Assembly: GCF_001423425.1 (NCBI RefSeq)
Contig: NZ_LMNX01000001.1
Coordinates: forward strand, 1,479,001 to 1,543,000
Reading direction: 5' to 3'
DNA length: 64,000 nucleotides
From: Rhizobium sp. Leaf306
GTDB taxonomy: Bacteria > Pseudomonadota > Alphaproteobacteria > Rhizobiales > Rhizobiaceae
A program made the translations under genes and the position numbers. Position 1 is the first letter of the stretch, and the number at the start of each line of letters is the position of its first letter. Shown one piece after another: positions 35,859-45,392 of this stretch. The notes under the pieces were generated by a model. That model ran no database searches. It saw nothing but the letters and a program-made list of their open reading frames with translations, and was not told the origin of the DNA.

Positions 35859-36434
35859 TTGAACTGCAATGCTTTTGCAACCGCATCAGGGAGTTGCTTA
35901 CCACTTCGATCCGTTCTAGGCGCATGGGTACCGCGCCGATACCGGGAGGAGATTCTCGACCATGTCGATCAGGCGAAAAGCGTCCGCCGAGAGGGGCTGA
36001 CGCGGTTCGCCCATGGAATACGTGGCGAGGGTGCCGCGAGGGTCATGTCCGGGTTCGAAGAGTACGTCGATGGGATGGAGCGGTTATTGAGAGCCGCAGG
36101 TCTGGAACCCAGGAGGCTGGATGGGTCGAACGCGTCCTTCCAGAGATTTTTGACTTCGCGACAGAAAATGCTTTCGGACGAAGAGACCATCCAGAAGCTA
36201 GCTCGGCATATGCAGGTGTCCCCTATGCCCGACATATGGAGCGACCGGCGCGCCGCGTCGAAGACGTCGCCTATCTGTTGGCCAGGTCCGAGACACCGGG
36301 TTATCCGCGCTCTAGCCGAGGGGTTGGCGCGTACAGGTCGTGAGTCCGAGTATGTCGCTCCAGCGGTTCTTGAAAGATCGTTGGTTAAGCGGCTCGGTAA
36401 AAGACCTTGGTTGGATATTGAGTGGGACTGTTAG
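35859..36434 (+). CDS. possible unknown gene, perhaps frameshifted
   Basis: A 191-residue frame whose first 120 residues look coding (YREEILDHVDQAKSVRREG; SGFEEYVDGMERLLRAAGL; SDEETIQKLARHMQ). Past residue 125 the composition turns to Ser/Arg/Pro, while the frame shifted by one base reads RRVEDVAYLLARSETPGYP there. This suggests a frameshift near 36225 or an artefact. No ribosome site is clear. It is divergent from the XRE gene. Confidence 0.3.
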   Translation: MNCNAFATASGSCLPLRSVLGAWVPRRYREEILDHVDQAKSVRREGLTRFAHGIRGEGAARVMSGFEEYVDGMERLLRAAGLEPRRLDGSNASFQRFLTSRQKMLSDEETIQKLARHMQVSPMPDIWSDRRAASKTSPICWPGPRHRVIRALAEGLARTGRESEYVAPAVLERSLVKRLGKRPWLDIEWDC

Positions 36435-36604
36435 ACTATCGGGAGAGCAGTGCCGGCGCGGCGAATATTTCTTCAAACGGCTGGCTTTGATCCGAGTTTT
36501 TTGCCGTCGTGAGAGGTACCAAAGTAACCACCGAAAAAGCAAAACGCCGACCAACGTTCGGCGTTCAATATGCAATTCGACTAACAGCGATCCACCAGAT
36601 TTTC

Positions 36605-36808
36605 TTAGCGAATCTCGTGTTTTACCTCGTGGCCGGAATGAGGCTCAGGAACCGTTTCGAATGTGTTACGAATGATGTCGTTAGTCCAGGCATCAACCGT
36701 TCCATCGTCCAGTCCGCTGTCCTGAAAAATCTTCTCAAGGCGGGCTTGAACCGACGCGCTAGCATCAACCCAGCTACTAACAGCAGCTCTGTTCAAATAT
36801 TGGGTCAA
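36605..36808 (-). CDS. small protein of unknown function, TTG start
   Basis: A 67-residue polar protein (SSWVDASASVQARLEKIFQD; GTVDAWTNDIIRNTFETV). The TTG at 36806-36808 has GAGGA six bases upstream. The residue pattern is protein-like, with two amphipathic helices. No family recognised and no partner. Confidence 0.45.
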   Translation of the reverse strand: MTQYLNRAAVSSWVDASASVQARLEKIFQDSGLDDGTVDAWTNDIIRNTFETVPEPHSGHEVKHEIR

Positions 36809-37448
36809 TTTTTTTCCTCACATGAATACGCAATCAAAGCACGAACGCTTGACAGCAGCAACACCTAACTTACCGGGGCAGCTCTTAAGGATTCAAGATT
36901 GCACCCTACTAAGGATCTCTTAGAACGGACCACACTGCGATCTAGCCAAGCTCCATTTCGCGCAAATACGTGATGTAGAGCTTGGACAGACATACGAATT
37001 CGCTTATCTACTCGCAGAGGGTGAACACTGAAGGCTAAAACAGCGCTAAGAAGAAGTGGGGCACCAACACAGCAGCGGCCCCGCTTCCTCATGGACCAGT
37101 AAGACGCACCAAGCAGCGTGATCACTCGTGCCTGACTTCGGGATAGCTAAAATAAGGCGCCGAGGTCGCCTCTCGGTCCGCCGTGAAGGGTAATCACTTT
37201 CCGACTAGCGGGGTCTTGCGCCTACTCCCACGATGTCTACTGCCTCGCAGACCTCGAACCGGCGACTACAGACGCAACGATGTTCGCGACGCGGGTAACC
37301 TTATTCATCCTTCGCCATCTTGTAGACTTCGACGCGACGTTGGCTTCGTCTCGATCCGCCGGCCAACCTTTGGCCAGCGATTTATACGACCGTCACAGAA
37401 CCCTTACCGCGACGTGCCATGATGGAGAGAGTCTCGACGGAGAATGGC
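36809..37448. other. 640-base gap without a recognised gene
   Basis: Short frames on both strands are Arg/Ser-rich and not supported. No repeat, RNA or operator was identified. Confidence 0.45.
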
Positions 37449-37682
37449 ATGCGCGAAAAGAAGCTCCGAGAAATCGAGCACATGGCGGCTACCATCAGGG
37501 AACTTGCTCAACCAGGCATGAGCCCGAAGCAACTCATTGACGCCGTGCGCGGGCGTCATCCAGACGCCACCAAAAAGGAGGTGGCGCGAGCGGCGTTCAT
37601 GAGCGTGATCCATTCGGCTGAACACGATCCGAAATATACCCTGGAACTACATGACCTCGCTATGGAGACCCGGGACAGCTGA
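37449..37682 (+). CDS. small helical protein of unknown function
   Basis: A 77-residue, strongly helical protein (EKKLREIEHMAATIRELAQPG; later KKEVARAAFMSVIHSAEHDP). The region SPKQLIDAVRGRHPDATKKEVARAAF looks like a compact helix-turn-helix but is not assigned. GGAG lies before the ATG at 37449; an earlier ATG at 37419 is possible. Confidence 0.55.
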   Translation: MREKKLREIEHMAATIRELAQPGMSPKQLIDAVRGRHPDATKKEVARAAFMSVIHSAEHDPKYTLELHDLAMETRDS

Positions 37683-37782
37683 TATGGCTGTACTTCAGTC
37701 ACGAACGACAGCGTGGCAGGTTCGCCGACACTGGTGCTTTGTCCTCCGCCGTGATCCGTCCGCAAGGGGTTGTCGAAGCACG

Positions 37783-38214
37783 TCAACGTGCAAGTTGCCC
37801 TTGGCGCGATCCGGGTCGGAAGGATAAGACGTTGCCCATCGAGACATTGTCGGAGGCAGGCTCTCTCTTCGGACGTTCGAAGGCCGTTCCGGTGTAGAAC
37901 GAAGGCACTCCGTCGATGTCTTTGAGGCAACGGCCTATCGAGGCGATGTGTCGGTACCGGGTGCCGTCAAAGACCGTGAATGTCGTCAGCCCCGCCGCCC
38001 CGGTCAGGATCGAGGAATGGCATTCGAATGCCACCCGCTCTCGGTCGCCTGGAATTATTCTGGCCATGATCTCTTCGACCGTGACGCCGCGGATGACCTG
38101 CTCGACCGTGAACCCGTACAGGTGCGCGAACGTCTCGTCACCTGTCAGGTGGTTTTCCGGCACGACCCAGCTGAAGAAACCCATATGCGACACGTCGTCC
38201 TGATCGAAATTCAT
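37783..38214 (-). CDS. stand-alone PAS-domain protein
   Basis: A 143-residue protein holding a single PAS domain of the PAS_3 type: it has GFFSWVVPENHLTGDETFAHLYGF, then EEIMARIIPGDRERV and the closing strands FDGTRYRHIASIGRCLKD. No kinase or output domain is attached. It may sense a ligand, redox state or light and pass the signal to a partner kinase; such kinases follow at 38.6 kb on the other strand. GGGAG precedes the ATG at 38214. Confidence 0.75.
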   Translation of the reverse strand: MNFDQDDVSHMGFFSWVVPENHLTGDETFAHLYGFTVEQVIRGVTVEEIMARIIPGDRERVAFECHSSILTGAAGLTTFTVFDGTRYRHIASIGRCLKDIDGVPSFYTGTAFERPKREPASDNVSMGNVLSFRPGSRQGQLAR

Positions 38215-38598
38215 CCAATACTCCCGTGCGATTCGCCGACATTCTGTCACTAATACTAATATTCGAAATTGCTAATTTTAATGAGCTAGTTGTAGTAGTA
38301 CGACCGGGCTAAGCCTTAACGAGTATACCCTGGACATCCCGACGGCTCGGTCTCGTGGATTAACGCAACGAGCGCGCCGGGCTTACAGCACGAAACGCGT
38401 CTCGGAATGAACTCGACATGGTCAGCAAGGTCCGCTGCCTCCGGTCGCACTCTCCCGGACGTCACGACCACGCGAAATGTTGGCCAACGGCTGCTCCCCA
38501 GAGTGGTGCCTCGTCACCCGCATCGAAAAACCGAAAAGCCGATACGTCCAGCAGATGACCCCCAACTTGTCCTCTAGAGGTCGGGAACTCTAGCTTCC
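38215..38598. other. 384-base divergent gap
   Basis: The gap separates the PAS gene from the HWE-kinase gene and should contain both promoters. No operator or small gene was recognised. Confidence 0.45.
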
Positions 38599-40161
38599 AT
38601 GAAGCGTTGGCGACTGCTAATCACACATCAAGGTTTAACTTCCACGACGGCATCTATGCGAAACGATAAGACTGACAGGAACGACACGTTTGAGTTCCTC
38701 GGCCACAAAGGGGCGGCAGCAGACATCATCCGGGAATTCGACTGGTCGACGACGCCGCTTGGACGAGTGGAAACCTGGCCGCAGTCTCTACGAACAGCGA
38801 CAGCGCTCCTCCTTCATTCCCCGGTCCCAATTGTTATGCTTTGGGGCGAGGATGGCGTGATGATCTACAACGACGCGTATTCCGTTTTCGCGGGACATCG
38901 ACATCCAGCGCTGTTCGGATCGAAGGTCCGTGAGGGCTGGTCGGAAATCTCCGATTTCAACGACAATGTCATGAACACCTGTCTGGCAGGCGAGACCCTC
39001 GCCTACCGCGATCAGGAGCTAACGCTTCACCGTAACGGCTATCCCGAACAAGTATGGATGGACCTCGACTACTCGCCCGTTCCTGGCGAAGACGGGCGAC
39101 CGGCTGGCGTAGTAGCAATTGTGGTCGAAACCACCGAGCGAGTCTTGGCACAACGCCGTATCATGGAAGAGTCGCAGCGGCTTCAAAACCTGTTTAGCCA
39201 GGCTCCAACGTTCATGGCCATGGTTAGCGGAGCCGACCACAGGTTCGAATTGGTCAACCCGGAATACCGGAAACTGATCGGCGGACGCGACGTGATTGGC
39301 CTCCCTATTGCCGTGGCGCTTCCCGAGGTCGCCGAACAGGGGTACGCAGCGCTTCTTGATCAAGTCTTCAAAACTGGTGAGCCGTTGAAGCGCATGTCGG
39401 ATCGAGTGTTATTGAAGCGAAACGAGTACGGCGCTTTGGAAGAGCGCTTCGCGGACTTCGTCTATCAACCAATCCGCGACAACAACGGCAAGGTGACGAA
39501 CATCTTCATACAGGGTTCGGACGTTACCGAACGGGTCCGGGCCGAAAACCATCAGAAGCTTCTGATCAACGAGCTCAACCATCGGGTCAAGAACACGCTC
39601 GCCTCCATCCAGTCCATCGTCAGCCAAACGTTGCGTGGGGTACAGACGAAGGAGGAGGCTTCAGATGCGATCAATTCGCGAATCCTCGCCCTTTCTCGCG
39701 CCCACAATGTCTTAACCGAACAGAACTGGGACGGTTCAGACCTACGCATGATGGTCGACAGCTCTATGGAAGCCTTCCGCTACCCCGGCAGACAGGCTAT
39801 CAGCATCGACGGTCCAAGACTTCGTGTCGGTCCACATGCCGCGCTGTCGATTGCGTTAGCTCTTCACGAGCTTGCCACCAATGCTGTCAAATACGGAGCG
39901 CTGTCGAATTCCACTGGAACAGTGACCGTGGAGTGGACAGTGTCTTCCGAGAATCGATTCACGCTGAAGTGGACAGAGCGCGGTGGACCAAAGGTCCGCC
40001 AAACTGATCGGAAAGGGTTTGGATCCCGTTTGATTCTGAGGGTACTGCCAAAAGAGCTCCAAGGCACCGCCGAGATGGATTTCGGGGAGGACGGCCTGGG
40101 GTTCAAACTGGAAACTTCCATGGAGGCCGTTGTCGACAGCTCGGCTAGCGTCGGACTTTAG
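38599..40161 (+). CDS. sensor histidine kinase, PAS-PAS-HWE type
   Basis: A 520-residue cytoplasmic kinase without membrane segments. A first PAS-like domain (about residues 35-180, with DWSTTPLGRVETWP and MLWGEDGVMIYNDAY) is followed by a second PAS (about 190-315) and an HWE-type kinase core: phospho-acceptor motif INELNHRVKNTLASIQ, ELATNAVKYGALS and the GFGSRLI nucleotide-binding end. The first domain is a close relative of the N-terminus of the 1325-residue kinase at 49.7 kb. The response-regulator gene begins directly after its stop codon, so the two form a pair. A later ATG at 38656 is an alternative start. Confidence 0.85.
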   Translation: MKRWRLLITHQGLTSTTASMRNDKTDRNDTFEFLGHKGAAADIIREFDWSTTPLGRVETWPQSLRTATALLLHSPVPIVMLWGEDGVMIYNDAYSVFAGHRHPALFGSKVREGWSEISDFNDNVMNTCLAGETLAYRDQELTLHRNGYPEQVWMDLDYSPVPGEDGRPAGVVAIVVETTERVLAQRRIMEESQRLQNLFSQAPTFMAMVSGADHRFELVNPEYRKLIGGRDVIGLPIAVALPEVAEQGYAALLDQVFKTGEPLKRMSDRVLLKRNEYGALEERFADFVYQPIRDNNGKVTNIFIQGSDVTERVRAENHQKLLINELNHRVKNTLASIQSIVSQTLRGVQTKEEASDAINSRILALSRAHNVLTEQNWDGSDLRMMVDSSMEAFRYPGRQAISIDGPRLRVGPHAALSIALALHELATNAVKYGALSNSTGTVTVEWTVSSENRFTLKWTERGGPKVRQTDRKGFGSRLILRVLPKELQGTAEMDFGEDGLGFKLETSMEAVVDSSASVGL

Positions 40162-40500
40162 ATGGCGCGTATACTTATCGTAGAAGACGAAATGCTCGTC
40201 GCGATGCTGATCGAAGATGCCCTTACCGATCTTGGGCATGAGATAGTAGGACCTGCGATGCGTCTTGAGACGGCTCTGGAAGCGGCATCCAGCCAACAGT
40301 TCGACTTCGCGATTCTCGACATCAACCTTGCAGGAAAACAGTCGTTTCCTGTCGCGGATTGCCTGTCACAGCGTGGCATCCCTTTCATGTTCGCAAGCGG
40401 GTACGGCGCAGCAGGTCTATCAGCGCCCTATCTGTCGGCAAAGGTGATCCAGAAACCGTTCTCCCCTCGCGAGCTCGGGGACGCGCTAAAGAACCTGTGA
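40162..40500 (+). CDS. single-domain response regulator
   Basis: A 112-residue receiver domain without output domain: acidic pocket VEDE near residue 9, the phospho-acceptor Asp in LDINLAG, and the conserved Lys in QKPFSP. It starts on the base after the stop of the PAS-HWE kinase and is almost surely its partner. Such receivers act by protein contact or serve as a phosphate sink. Confidence 0.88.
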   Translation: MARILIVEDEMLVAMLIEDALTDLGHEIVGPAMRLETALEAASSQQFDFAILDINLAGKQSFPVADCLSQRGIPFMFASGYGAAGLSAPYLSAKVIQKPFSPRELGDALKNL

Positions 40501-40815
40501 CGGCGAAGCTGGTTGCCGCCTGGTCAGGCGGGACGTCGCTCGCCATGGACAGGTCGTCGAAGCTGGCGACACGCTGACGTTTCACTGCGTCGCCCTGCCG
40601 TCGTGCTTACAGCTCGGTTTGAGAGGAGCGGATTACGCCGTCTTTATTGAAACTTAACGCGATATCGTCTCGTAGCTCATTCCTGAACTGGAACAACTTT
40701 CATACTGCGGAATTTTATGATCCTGAAAGCGCCCTGCTATTATGACGACATCAAAATCCGACACCGATCCCTCGTTGTGTGACGAGCCCTATGCGGTTGC
40801 ACGGTGGTTTCTGTC
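40501..40815. other. 315-base gap ahead of the phytochrome gene
   Basis: The gap presumably contains the phytochrome promoter. No palindrome or terminator is clear. Confidence 0.4.
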
Positions 40816-43437
40816 ATGGCACAACCGTTCCCAATAACCTCATTAGAAAGCAGGATTCTGCCATTGAGTTACGACAGGTCCGAGGTTGATCTCAGCAACT
40901 GCGATCGTGAACCTATTCATATTCCTGGCAGCATTCAGCCGCACGGAGCCATGGTCGTTCTGGACGAAGAAACTGGCAGGGTCCTCTTCGTATCGCAGAA
41001 CGTCGACAGGTTTCTCGGAAGTACCAACCGCGAATACGTCGGCGCCCAGCTATCAGACGTCGTTGGTTCGACGGTCGCGCATGACCTCGGCAACGCCGTC
41101 GCCCGATCGGGGTCGAGCCATATTGCCGGACTGGTTCTGAAGGCCAAGCTCGGTGACTCGAACACCCTTGCCGACATTACGATCCATCGTCACGGTGGAC
41201 GGACATTTCTCGAGTTCGAGGCCCCCGCATCGCCTGAGGATACTGAGGTCGCGCTGCACCTCACGCAGTCGCTCGTGAAGCGGGTGGACGGTCAGAAGGA
41301 ATTCGATCCGCTTTTCCGCACGACGGCGAGGCTCGTCCGCGCCATGCTCGGCTACGACCGTGTCATGGTATATCGCTTTCTTCACAACGGCGCCGGACGA
41401 GTCGTGGCTGAAGCAAAGGACCCGTCGCTCAAGAGCTTTCTCGGTCAGCATTTTCCCGTCTCCGACATTCCGATGCAGGCGCGAAAGCTCTACGTACAGA
41501 ACTGGGTACGGGTGATTGGCGACGCCAACTTCGTCCCCGTTCCCCTCACCCCCCGCGTTTCCGAGGAAGAGGCACCCGTAGACCTGTCGCACGCTCATCT
41601 GCGTAGCGTGTCGCCGATACACTGCGAATACCTGCGCAACATGGGTGTCGCGGCCTCCATGTCGGTATCTATCGTAGTCGACGGCGAGTTGTGGGGACTG
41701 ATCTCGTGTCACCACAACTCGCCCAAGTGGCTGTCCATTCCGCTTCGCGTGTCCATCGAGCTTTTCGCACAGTACTTCTCGCTCCATGTCGCTTCCATCG
41801 AACATCGGGAGCAGAAGGCCGCCTCCGCATCTACCCGCAGCCGCCTCGACGCGATCATCGCAGAGGTCAGGCCCGAGGAATCGGTTGATACCGTTCTGAA
41901 ATCCCGCCTGAACGACTTCGCGACGCTGATCGCAAGCGACGGCGCTGGACTGTGGTCGAAGGGGGAATGGGCGTCCCACGGAGTGTCTCCACCCGAGAAC
42001 ATGGTACCCGAACTGATGGAACTGGTCGCCGGGCAGGCCGGACGCGCCATCTGGGACACTCAAGACCTTGCATCCTTCACTGGAAACAGGGAGATCTATG
42101 GAACGCGCGTCGCCGGCATGCTGGCCATACCGATCTCGGTGTCGAATCCCGATTTCCTCGTCTTCTTCCGCAGCGAAGAGGCACACCAGATCGAATGGGC
42201 CGGAGAGCCGACCAAGACCGAGATCAAGACGGAATACGGCAAGCGCCTCACCCCTCGCGGCAGCTTCGACACCTGGCGGGAAGACGTGCGTCACAAGTCC
42301 GTCCCATGGTCAGATGCGGACCTTGTCGTCGCGGATGCGATCCGCGGGTATGTCAGGGACGTAATGCTCTCCCATAACGACGCGACCGAGGAGCAGCGCG
42401 AAAAGACCGAAAATCAGCGTAAGCTTCTGAACGCTGAGCTCAATCACAGGGTCAAGAACATCCTGAGTCTCGTGAAGTCGATCGCCGCTCAGACCGGAGC
42501 GAACTCCGAGTCGGTTGACGACTACGCAAAGTCGTTCGAGGGCCGCCTGAGAGCACTGTCCTACGCGCACGACCAGTCATTCGCTGGATCCGACGGCGGG
42601 GAACTCGGAAGCCTGATCACTGCCGAAGCTGACATGCACCGCTTCGCGCAGATGCCGGACAGAATCGTTATCTCAGGTGAACCTGTCGGGCTGACAGAGC
42701 GTGCGTTCGGCGTGTTCGCCCTGCTACTCCACGAAATGATGACCAATGCATCCAAGTACGGGAGCCTGTCCGTACCGTCCGGTAAGCTGGAAGTCTCCTG
42801 GGTGCTGACCGAAGACGGAGACTGCCGTCTCGACTGGGTGGAAAGCGGCGGTCCTGAAGTCGTCATGCCGACCCGAAAGGGGTTCGGGTCCAAGCTTATC
42901 GAGAAGACGGTGTCCCATGACCTCGATGGAACGGTCGACCTGCAGTTCGCTAAAGTCGGCCTCAAAGCGACCTTCGTACTTCCTGCGCAACATCTCTTCA
43001 AGGTCAAGACAGCGGTGCTGTCGCGGACTGATGAGGCAATAGAGGAGAACTCTTATCCGATCGGTGGCATGCGGGTTCTTCTCGTCGAAGACCAGTCGCT
43101 TATCGCCATGGACACTGAGGAACTTCTTCGGGCACTGGGCGCGACGGAAGTGACCGTGGCCGCGACGGTTGACGCTGCCCTGCTGTCTATCGAGCACAAG
43201 CGTCCGGAATGCGCGGTCCTCGACCTTAACCTCGGTGAACAGACATCCGAGGACGTAGCCGCCGAACTCGAACGCCTTGAGATACCCTACGTGTTCGCTA
43301 CGGGCTATCGCGATGGGATCAGCATTCCTGCTGTATACTCGGAGGTTCCGGTCGTTCGCAAGCCTGTTGCATCGGGGGCGCTGTCGTCGGCGCTGCTCAG
43401 ATCTCTACAAAGGGGTGCCGCCTCATCCGGGGGATAG
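40816..43437 (+). CDS. bacteriophytochrome with HWE kinase and receiver domain
   Basis: An 873-residue photoreceptor. The biliverdin-binding Cys is residue 29 in NCDREPIHIPGSIQPHG, ahead of the PAS domain; the GAF domain has FPVSDIPMQARKLY and HLRSVSPIHCEYLRNMGV; the PHY domain has the PRGSFDTW tongue motif. An HWE kinase core follows (AELNHRVKNILSLV; MMTNASKYGSL; GFGSKLI), then a C-terminal receiver with Asp in LDLNLGE. This layout (PAS-GAF-PHY-HWE-REC) is that of Agp2/AtBphP2 of Agrobacterium, a bathy phytochrome whose ground state absorbs far-red light. Whether this one is bathy cannot be told. Start at the ATG at 40816; a GTG four codons upstream is possible. Confidence 0.93.
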   Translation: MAQPFPITSLESRILPLSYDRSEVDLSNCDREPIHIPGSIQPHGAMVVLDEETGRVLFVSQNVDRFLGSTNREYVGAQLSDVVGSTVAHDLGNAVARSGSSHIAGLVLKAKLGDSNTLADITIHRHGGRTFLEFEAPASPEDTEVALHLTQSLVKRVDGQKEFDPLFRTTARLVRAMLGYDRVMVYRFLHNGAGRVVAEAKDPSLKSFLGQHFPVSDIPMQARKLYVQNWVRVIGDANFVPVPLTPRVSEEEAPVDLSHAHLRSVSPIHCEYLRNMGVAASMSVSIVVDGELWGLISCHHNSPKWLSIPLRVSIELFAQYFSLHVASIEHREQKAASASTRSRLDAIIAEVRPEESVDTVLKSRLNDFATLIASDGAGLWSKGEWASHGVSPPENMVPELMELVAGQAGRAIWDTQDLASFTGNREIYGTRVAGMLAIPISVSNPDFLVFFRSEEAHQIEWAGEPTKTEIKTEYGKRLTPRGSFDTWREDVRHKSVPWSDADLVVADAIRGYVRDVMLSHNDATEEQREKTENQRKLLNAELNHRVKNILSLVKSIAAQTGANSESVDDYAKSFEGRLRALSYAHDQSFAGSDGGELGSLITAEADMHRFAQMPDRIVISGEPVGLTERAFGVFALLLHEMMTNASKYGSLSVPSGKLEVSWVLTEDGDCRLDWVESGGPEVVMPTRKGFGSKLIEKTVSHDLDGTVDLQFAKVGLKATFVLPAQHLFKVKTAVLSRTDEAIEENSYPIGGMRVLLVEDQSLIAMDTEELLRALGATEVTVAATVDAALLSIEHKRPECAVLDLNLGEQTSEDVAAELERLEIPYVFATGYRDGISIPAVYSEVPVVRKPVASGALSSALLRSLQRGAASSGG

Positions 43438-43602
43438 CTTTGTAGCAGGCGGGATGCACCCTCGAAGCTTGAGCATTCAGCCACGGCTTGCGGCCAGACG
43501 GTCTTGGCATGCCCGTCATTCCGCAGTGTCCGACAGCGAGTCTGGTGCAGTTGATACTCTAGCTCTGTCGCTTATCTACCCGACGACACGGGAGAGACGG
43601 GC

Positions 43603-44307
43603 ATGTGCAACCTTTACAATGTAACAACTAACCAGCAGGCCATCAGGGACTTCATCAGCATCACGCGGTTCAGGGAAGGAAACCTGCCCCCGTCGATCAA
43701 CGTCCACCCGGATCGCGACGGACCGATCATCCGCATGGACACCGAAGGCGAGCGCGAGCTGACCATGTCAACATGGGGCATGCCGACGCCTGAGGTGCAT
43801 CTCGACGGCAAGCCCGACAGGGGTGTTACGAACGTCCGCAAGACATTCATTCCCCACTGGCAGCAGTGGCTCCGCGTCAAGAACCGCTGCCTTGTTCCCG
43901 CGACGGCATTCAGTGAGTATGAACAGACGGCCGACCCGACTACGGGGAAAAAGCCGCTACGATGGTTCGTCGTCGGCGAGGACCAGCCGCTGTTCATGCT
44001 CGCGGGCATTCATACCAAGTGGATTGGCTCACGAGGACCGATCAAGGCGCCCCGCGAGGGAGAACACGACCTCTACGCCTTCCTGACGACCGACCCCAAC
44101 GAGATCGTAAAGCCGATCCATCCGAAGGCCATGCCCGTTGTTTTGACGACGCAGGAAGAATGCGAGATTTGGATGACCGCGCCTTGGAGCGAGGCGAAGG
44201 CTCTTCAACGCCCCCTTCCCGCCGACCGAATGATGGTGCTGCCACGCTATACTGCGGTTGGAAGCCTTGGAGGACTTCCGGCACAGACGAAAGACCTGTT
44301 CGGCTGA
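43603..44307 (+). CDS. yedK: YedK/HMCES-type SOS response-associated peptidase
   Basis: A 234-residue SRAP-family protein. After removal of Met the N-terminal Cys2 (MCNLYN) forms a stable thiazolidine crosslink to abasic sites in single-stranded DNA; other family marks are the LVPATAFSEYEQ segment, WFVVGEDQPLFMLAGI and HPKAMPVVLT with the active-site His. It shields abasic sites during replication. It stands next to the phytochrome gene and a little upstream of two ku genes, a loose DNA-repair neighbourhood. Confidence 0.9.
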   Translation: MCNLYNVTTNQQAIRDFISITRFREGNLPPSINVHPDRDGPIIRMDTEGERELTMSTWGMPTPEVHLDGKPDRGVTNVRKTFIPHWQQWLRVKNRCLVPATAFSEYEQTADPTTGKKPLRWFVVGEDQPLFMLAGIHTKWIGSRGPIKAPREGEHDLYAFLTTDPNEIVKPIHPKAMPVVLTTQEECEIWMTAPWSEAKALQRPLPADRMMVLPRYTAVGSLGGLPAQTKDLFG

Positions 44308-44603
44308 CCTCTCGTTGAATGGCCGTAGTGAAGTAGACTTTGCGAAACGTATAGTCGCGTATCGGTCATGGCTAGGCAGATGAAGGCGAGTCGACCTTAG
44401 TGGCGGCACGATCCGCTCTTCAATAGTACCCACCGTACTGAGGGCAGTATGCTTCGAGCCCCCGGACCGACTGGGCAACCGCTAGCTCGTATCAATTGAC
44501 GAGAAGTGAGGCTCGCCGCCCGCTTAGAGCGTGGTCCGTCTGCAGCGAGCCTCGGCTGCAGGGCCCGGGAGTGGGGCAACCGCAGCGCGCAACTGTGGGC
44601 CTA

Positions 44604-44819
44604 TCAAATAACGAGCGTAGCGGCCAGATCTGCCCCTCTGGATGGCCAGGCGACCCTTCGGGATCGAATGTCAATCGTTCCGGTAATTAGGTCGAGGCAG
44701 AGGATGCCGCTGTCCGTCAAACGGTGAGGTTCGACGGAGGAGCACAGACCGAGAGACGCAAGTTCCTGACCAGCAAGCATGCGTAGGGTTTCGATCTCGT
44801 CCGGTATCAATTCGGGCAT
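44604..44819 (-). CDS. small protein of unknown function
   Basis: A 71-residue protein (MPELIPDEIETLRMLAGQEL; later SVEPHRLTDSGILCLDLITG). GGAGGG precedes the ATG at 44819. It looks like a small winged-helix-like protein seen in rhizobia, not assigned. Confidence 0.5.
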   Translation of the reverse strand: MPELIPDEIETLRMLAGQELASLGLCSSVEPHRLTDSGILCLDLITGTIDIRSRRVAWPSRGADLAATLVI

Positions 44820-44994
44820 GGTTCCCTCCAACGCCCGAATAGAATGGCGGCGGCATTTCAGTCAACGATACGGTGACGTGTCAACGCTCTAGCTTGCAGG
44901 TAGTCATCGCTGTAGCCGTTCACTTCAGGCATATGACATGGCGAACTCTGCCCTGTGGGTTGACGTCGTTCTGCATTCGTTCCATTCGTTTGTG

Positions 44995-45255
44995 ATGGTC
45001 GGGAATCTCAGAACACTTGCCGAAGCCGTCAGGCACAACATGGTCGTCGTTGCGGCATGCCGCCCATGCGGTCGCGAAGGCAGGTTTCTGGCGCGTGACC
45101 TCGCCCAGTACAAAGGCTGGAACGCCAGCCCATGGAAACTGAAGTTCAGGTGCAGCGCCTGCGACGGGACCGAGATGAAAGTCACTTGCGAGTTGTTCGA
45201 TCTCGATCCCAGAAGCGTCCAGGTGATCTGGAAACCGATTGAGATCAAACGGTAA
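44995..45255 (+). CDS. small zinc-ribbon-like protein
   Basis: An 86-residue protein with two C-x2-C pairs (ACRPCGREG and RCSACDGTE), the pattern of a zinc ribbon, between helical and beta segments. It begins with NLRTLAEAVRHNMVVV. Start chosen at 44995, though an earlier ATG at 44938 exists. Function unknown; similar small proteins are common in rhizobia. Confidence 0.5.
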   Translation: MVGNLRTLAEAVRHNMVVVAACRPCGREGRFLARDLAQYKGWNASPWKLKFRCSACDGTEMKVTCELFDLDPRSVQVIWKPIEIKR

Positions 45256-45392
45256 GCATGCCTGACGAAGCAACGCTGAATCAATCTTGCAAGAGAACCC
45301 CTCAAGCCATTGAAAAATGATTCGTTTTGACTCGGAACGAATCACTTCGAATCCGATTGGAGTCGCCAACCAGGTGATTCGGAGTAAAGCGT

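Noticed and set aside
36865..37125. 86-residue minus-strand frame with a hydrophobic stretch
   Set aside because: The hydrophobic part is short, the rest is Arg/Ser-rich, and no ribosome site is present.
41053..42294. 413-residue minus-strand frame under the phytochrome gene
   Set aside because: It is the mirror of a high-GC coding frame. The plus strand encodes well-known phytochrome motifs at the same place.
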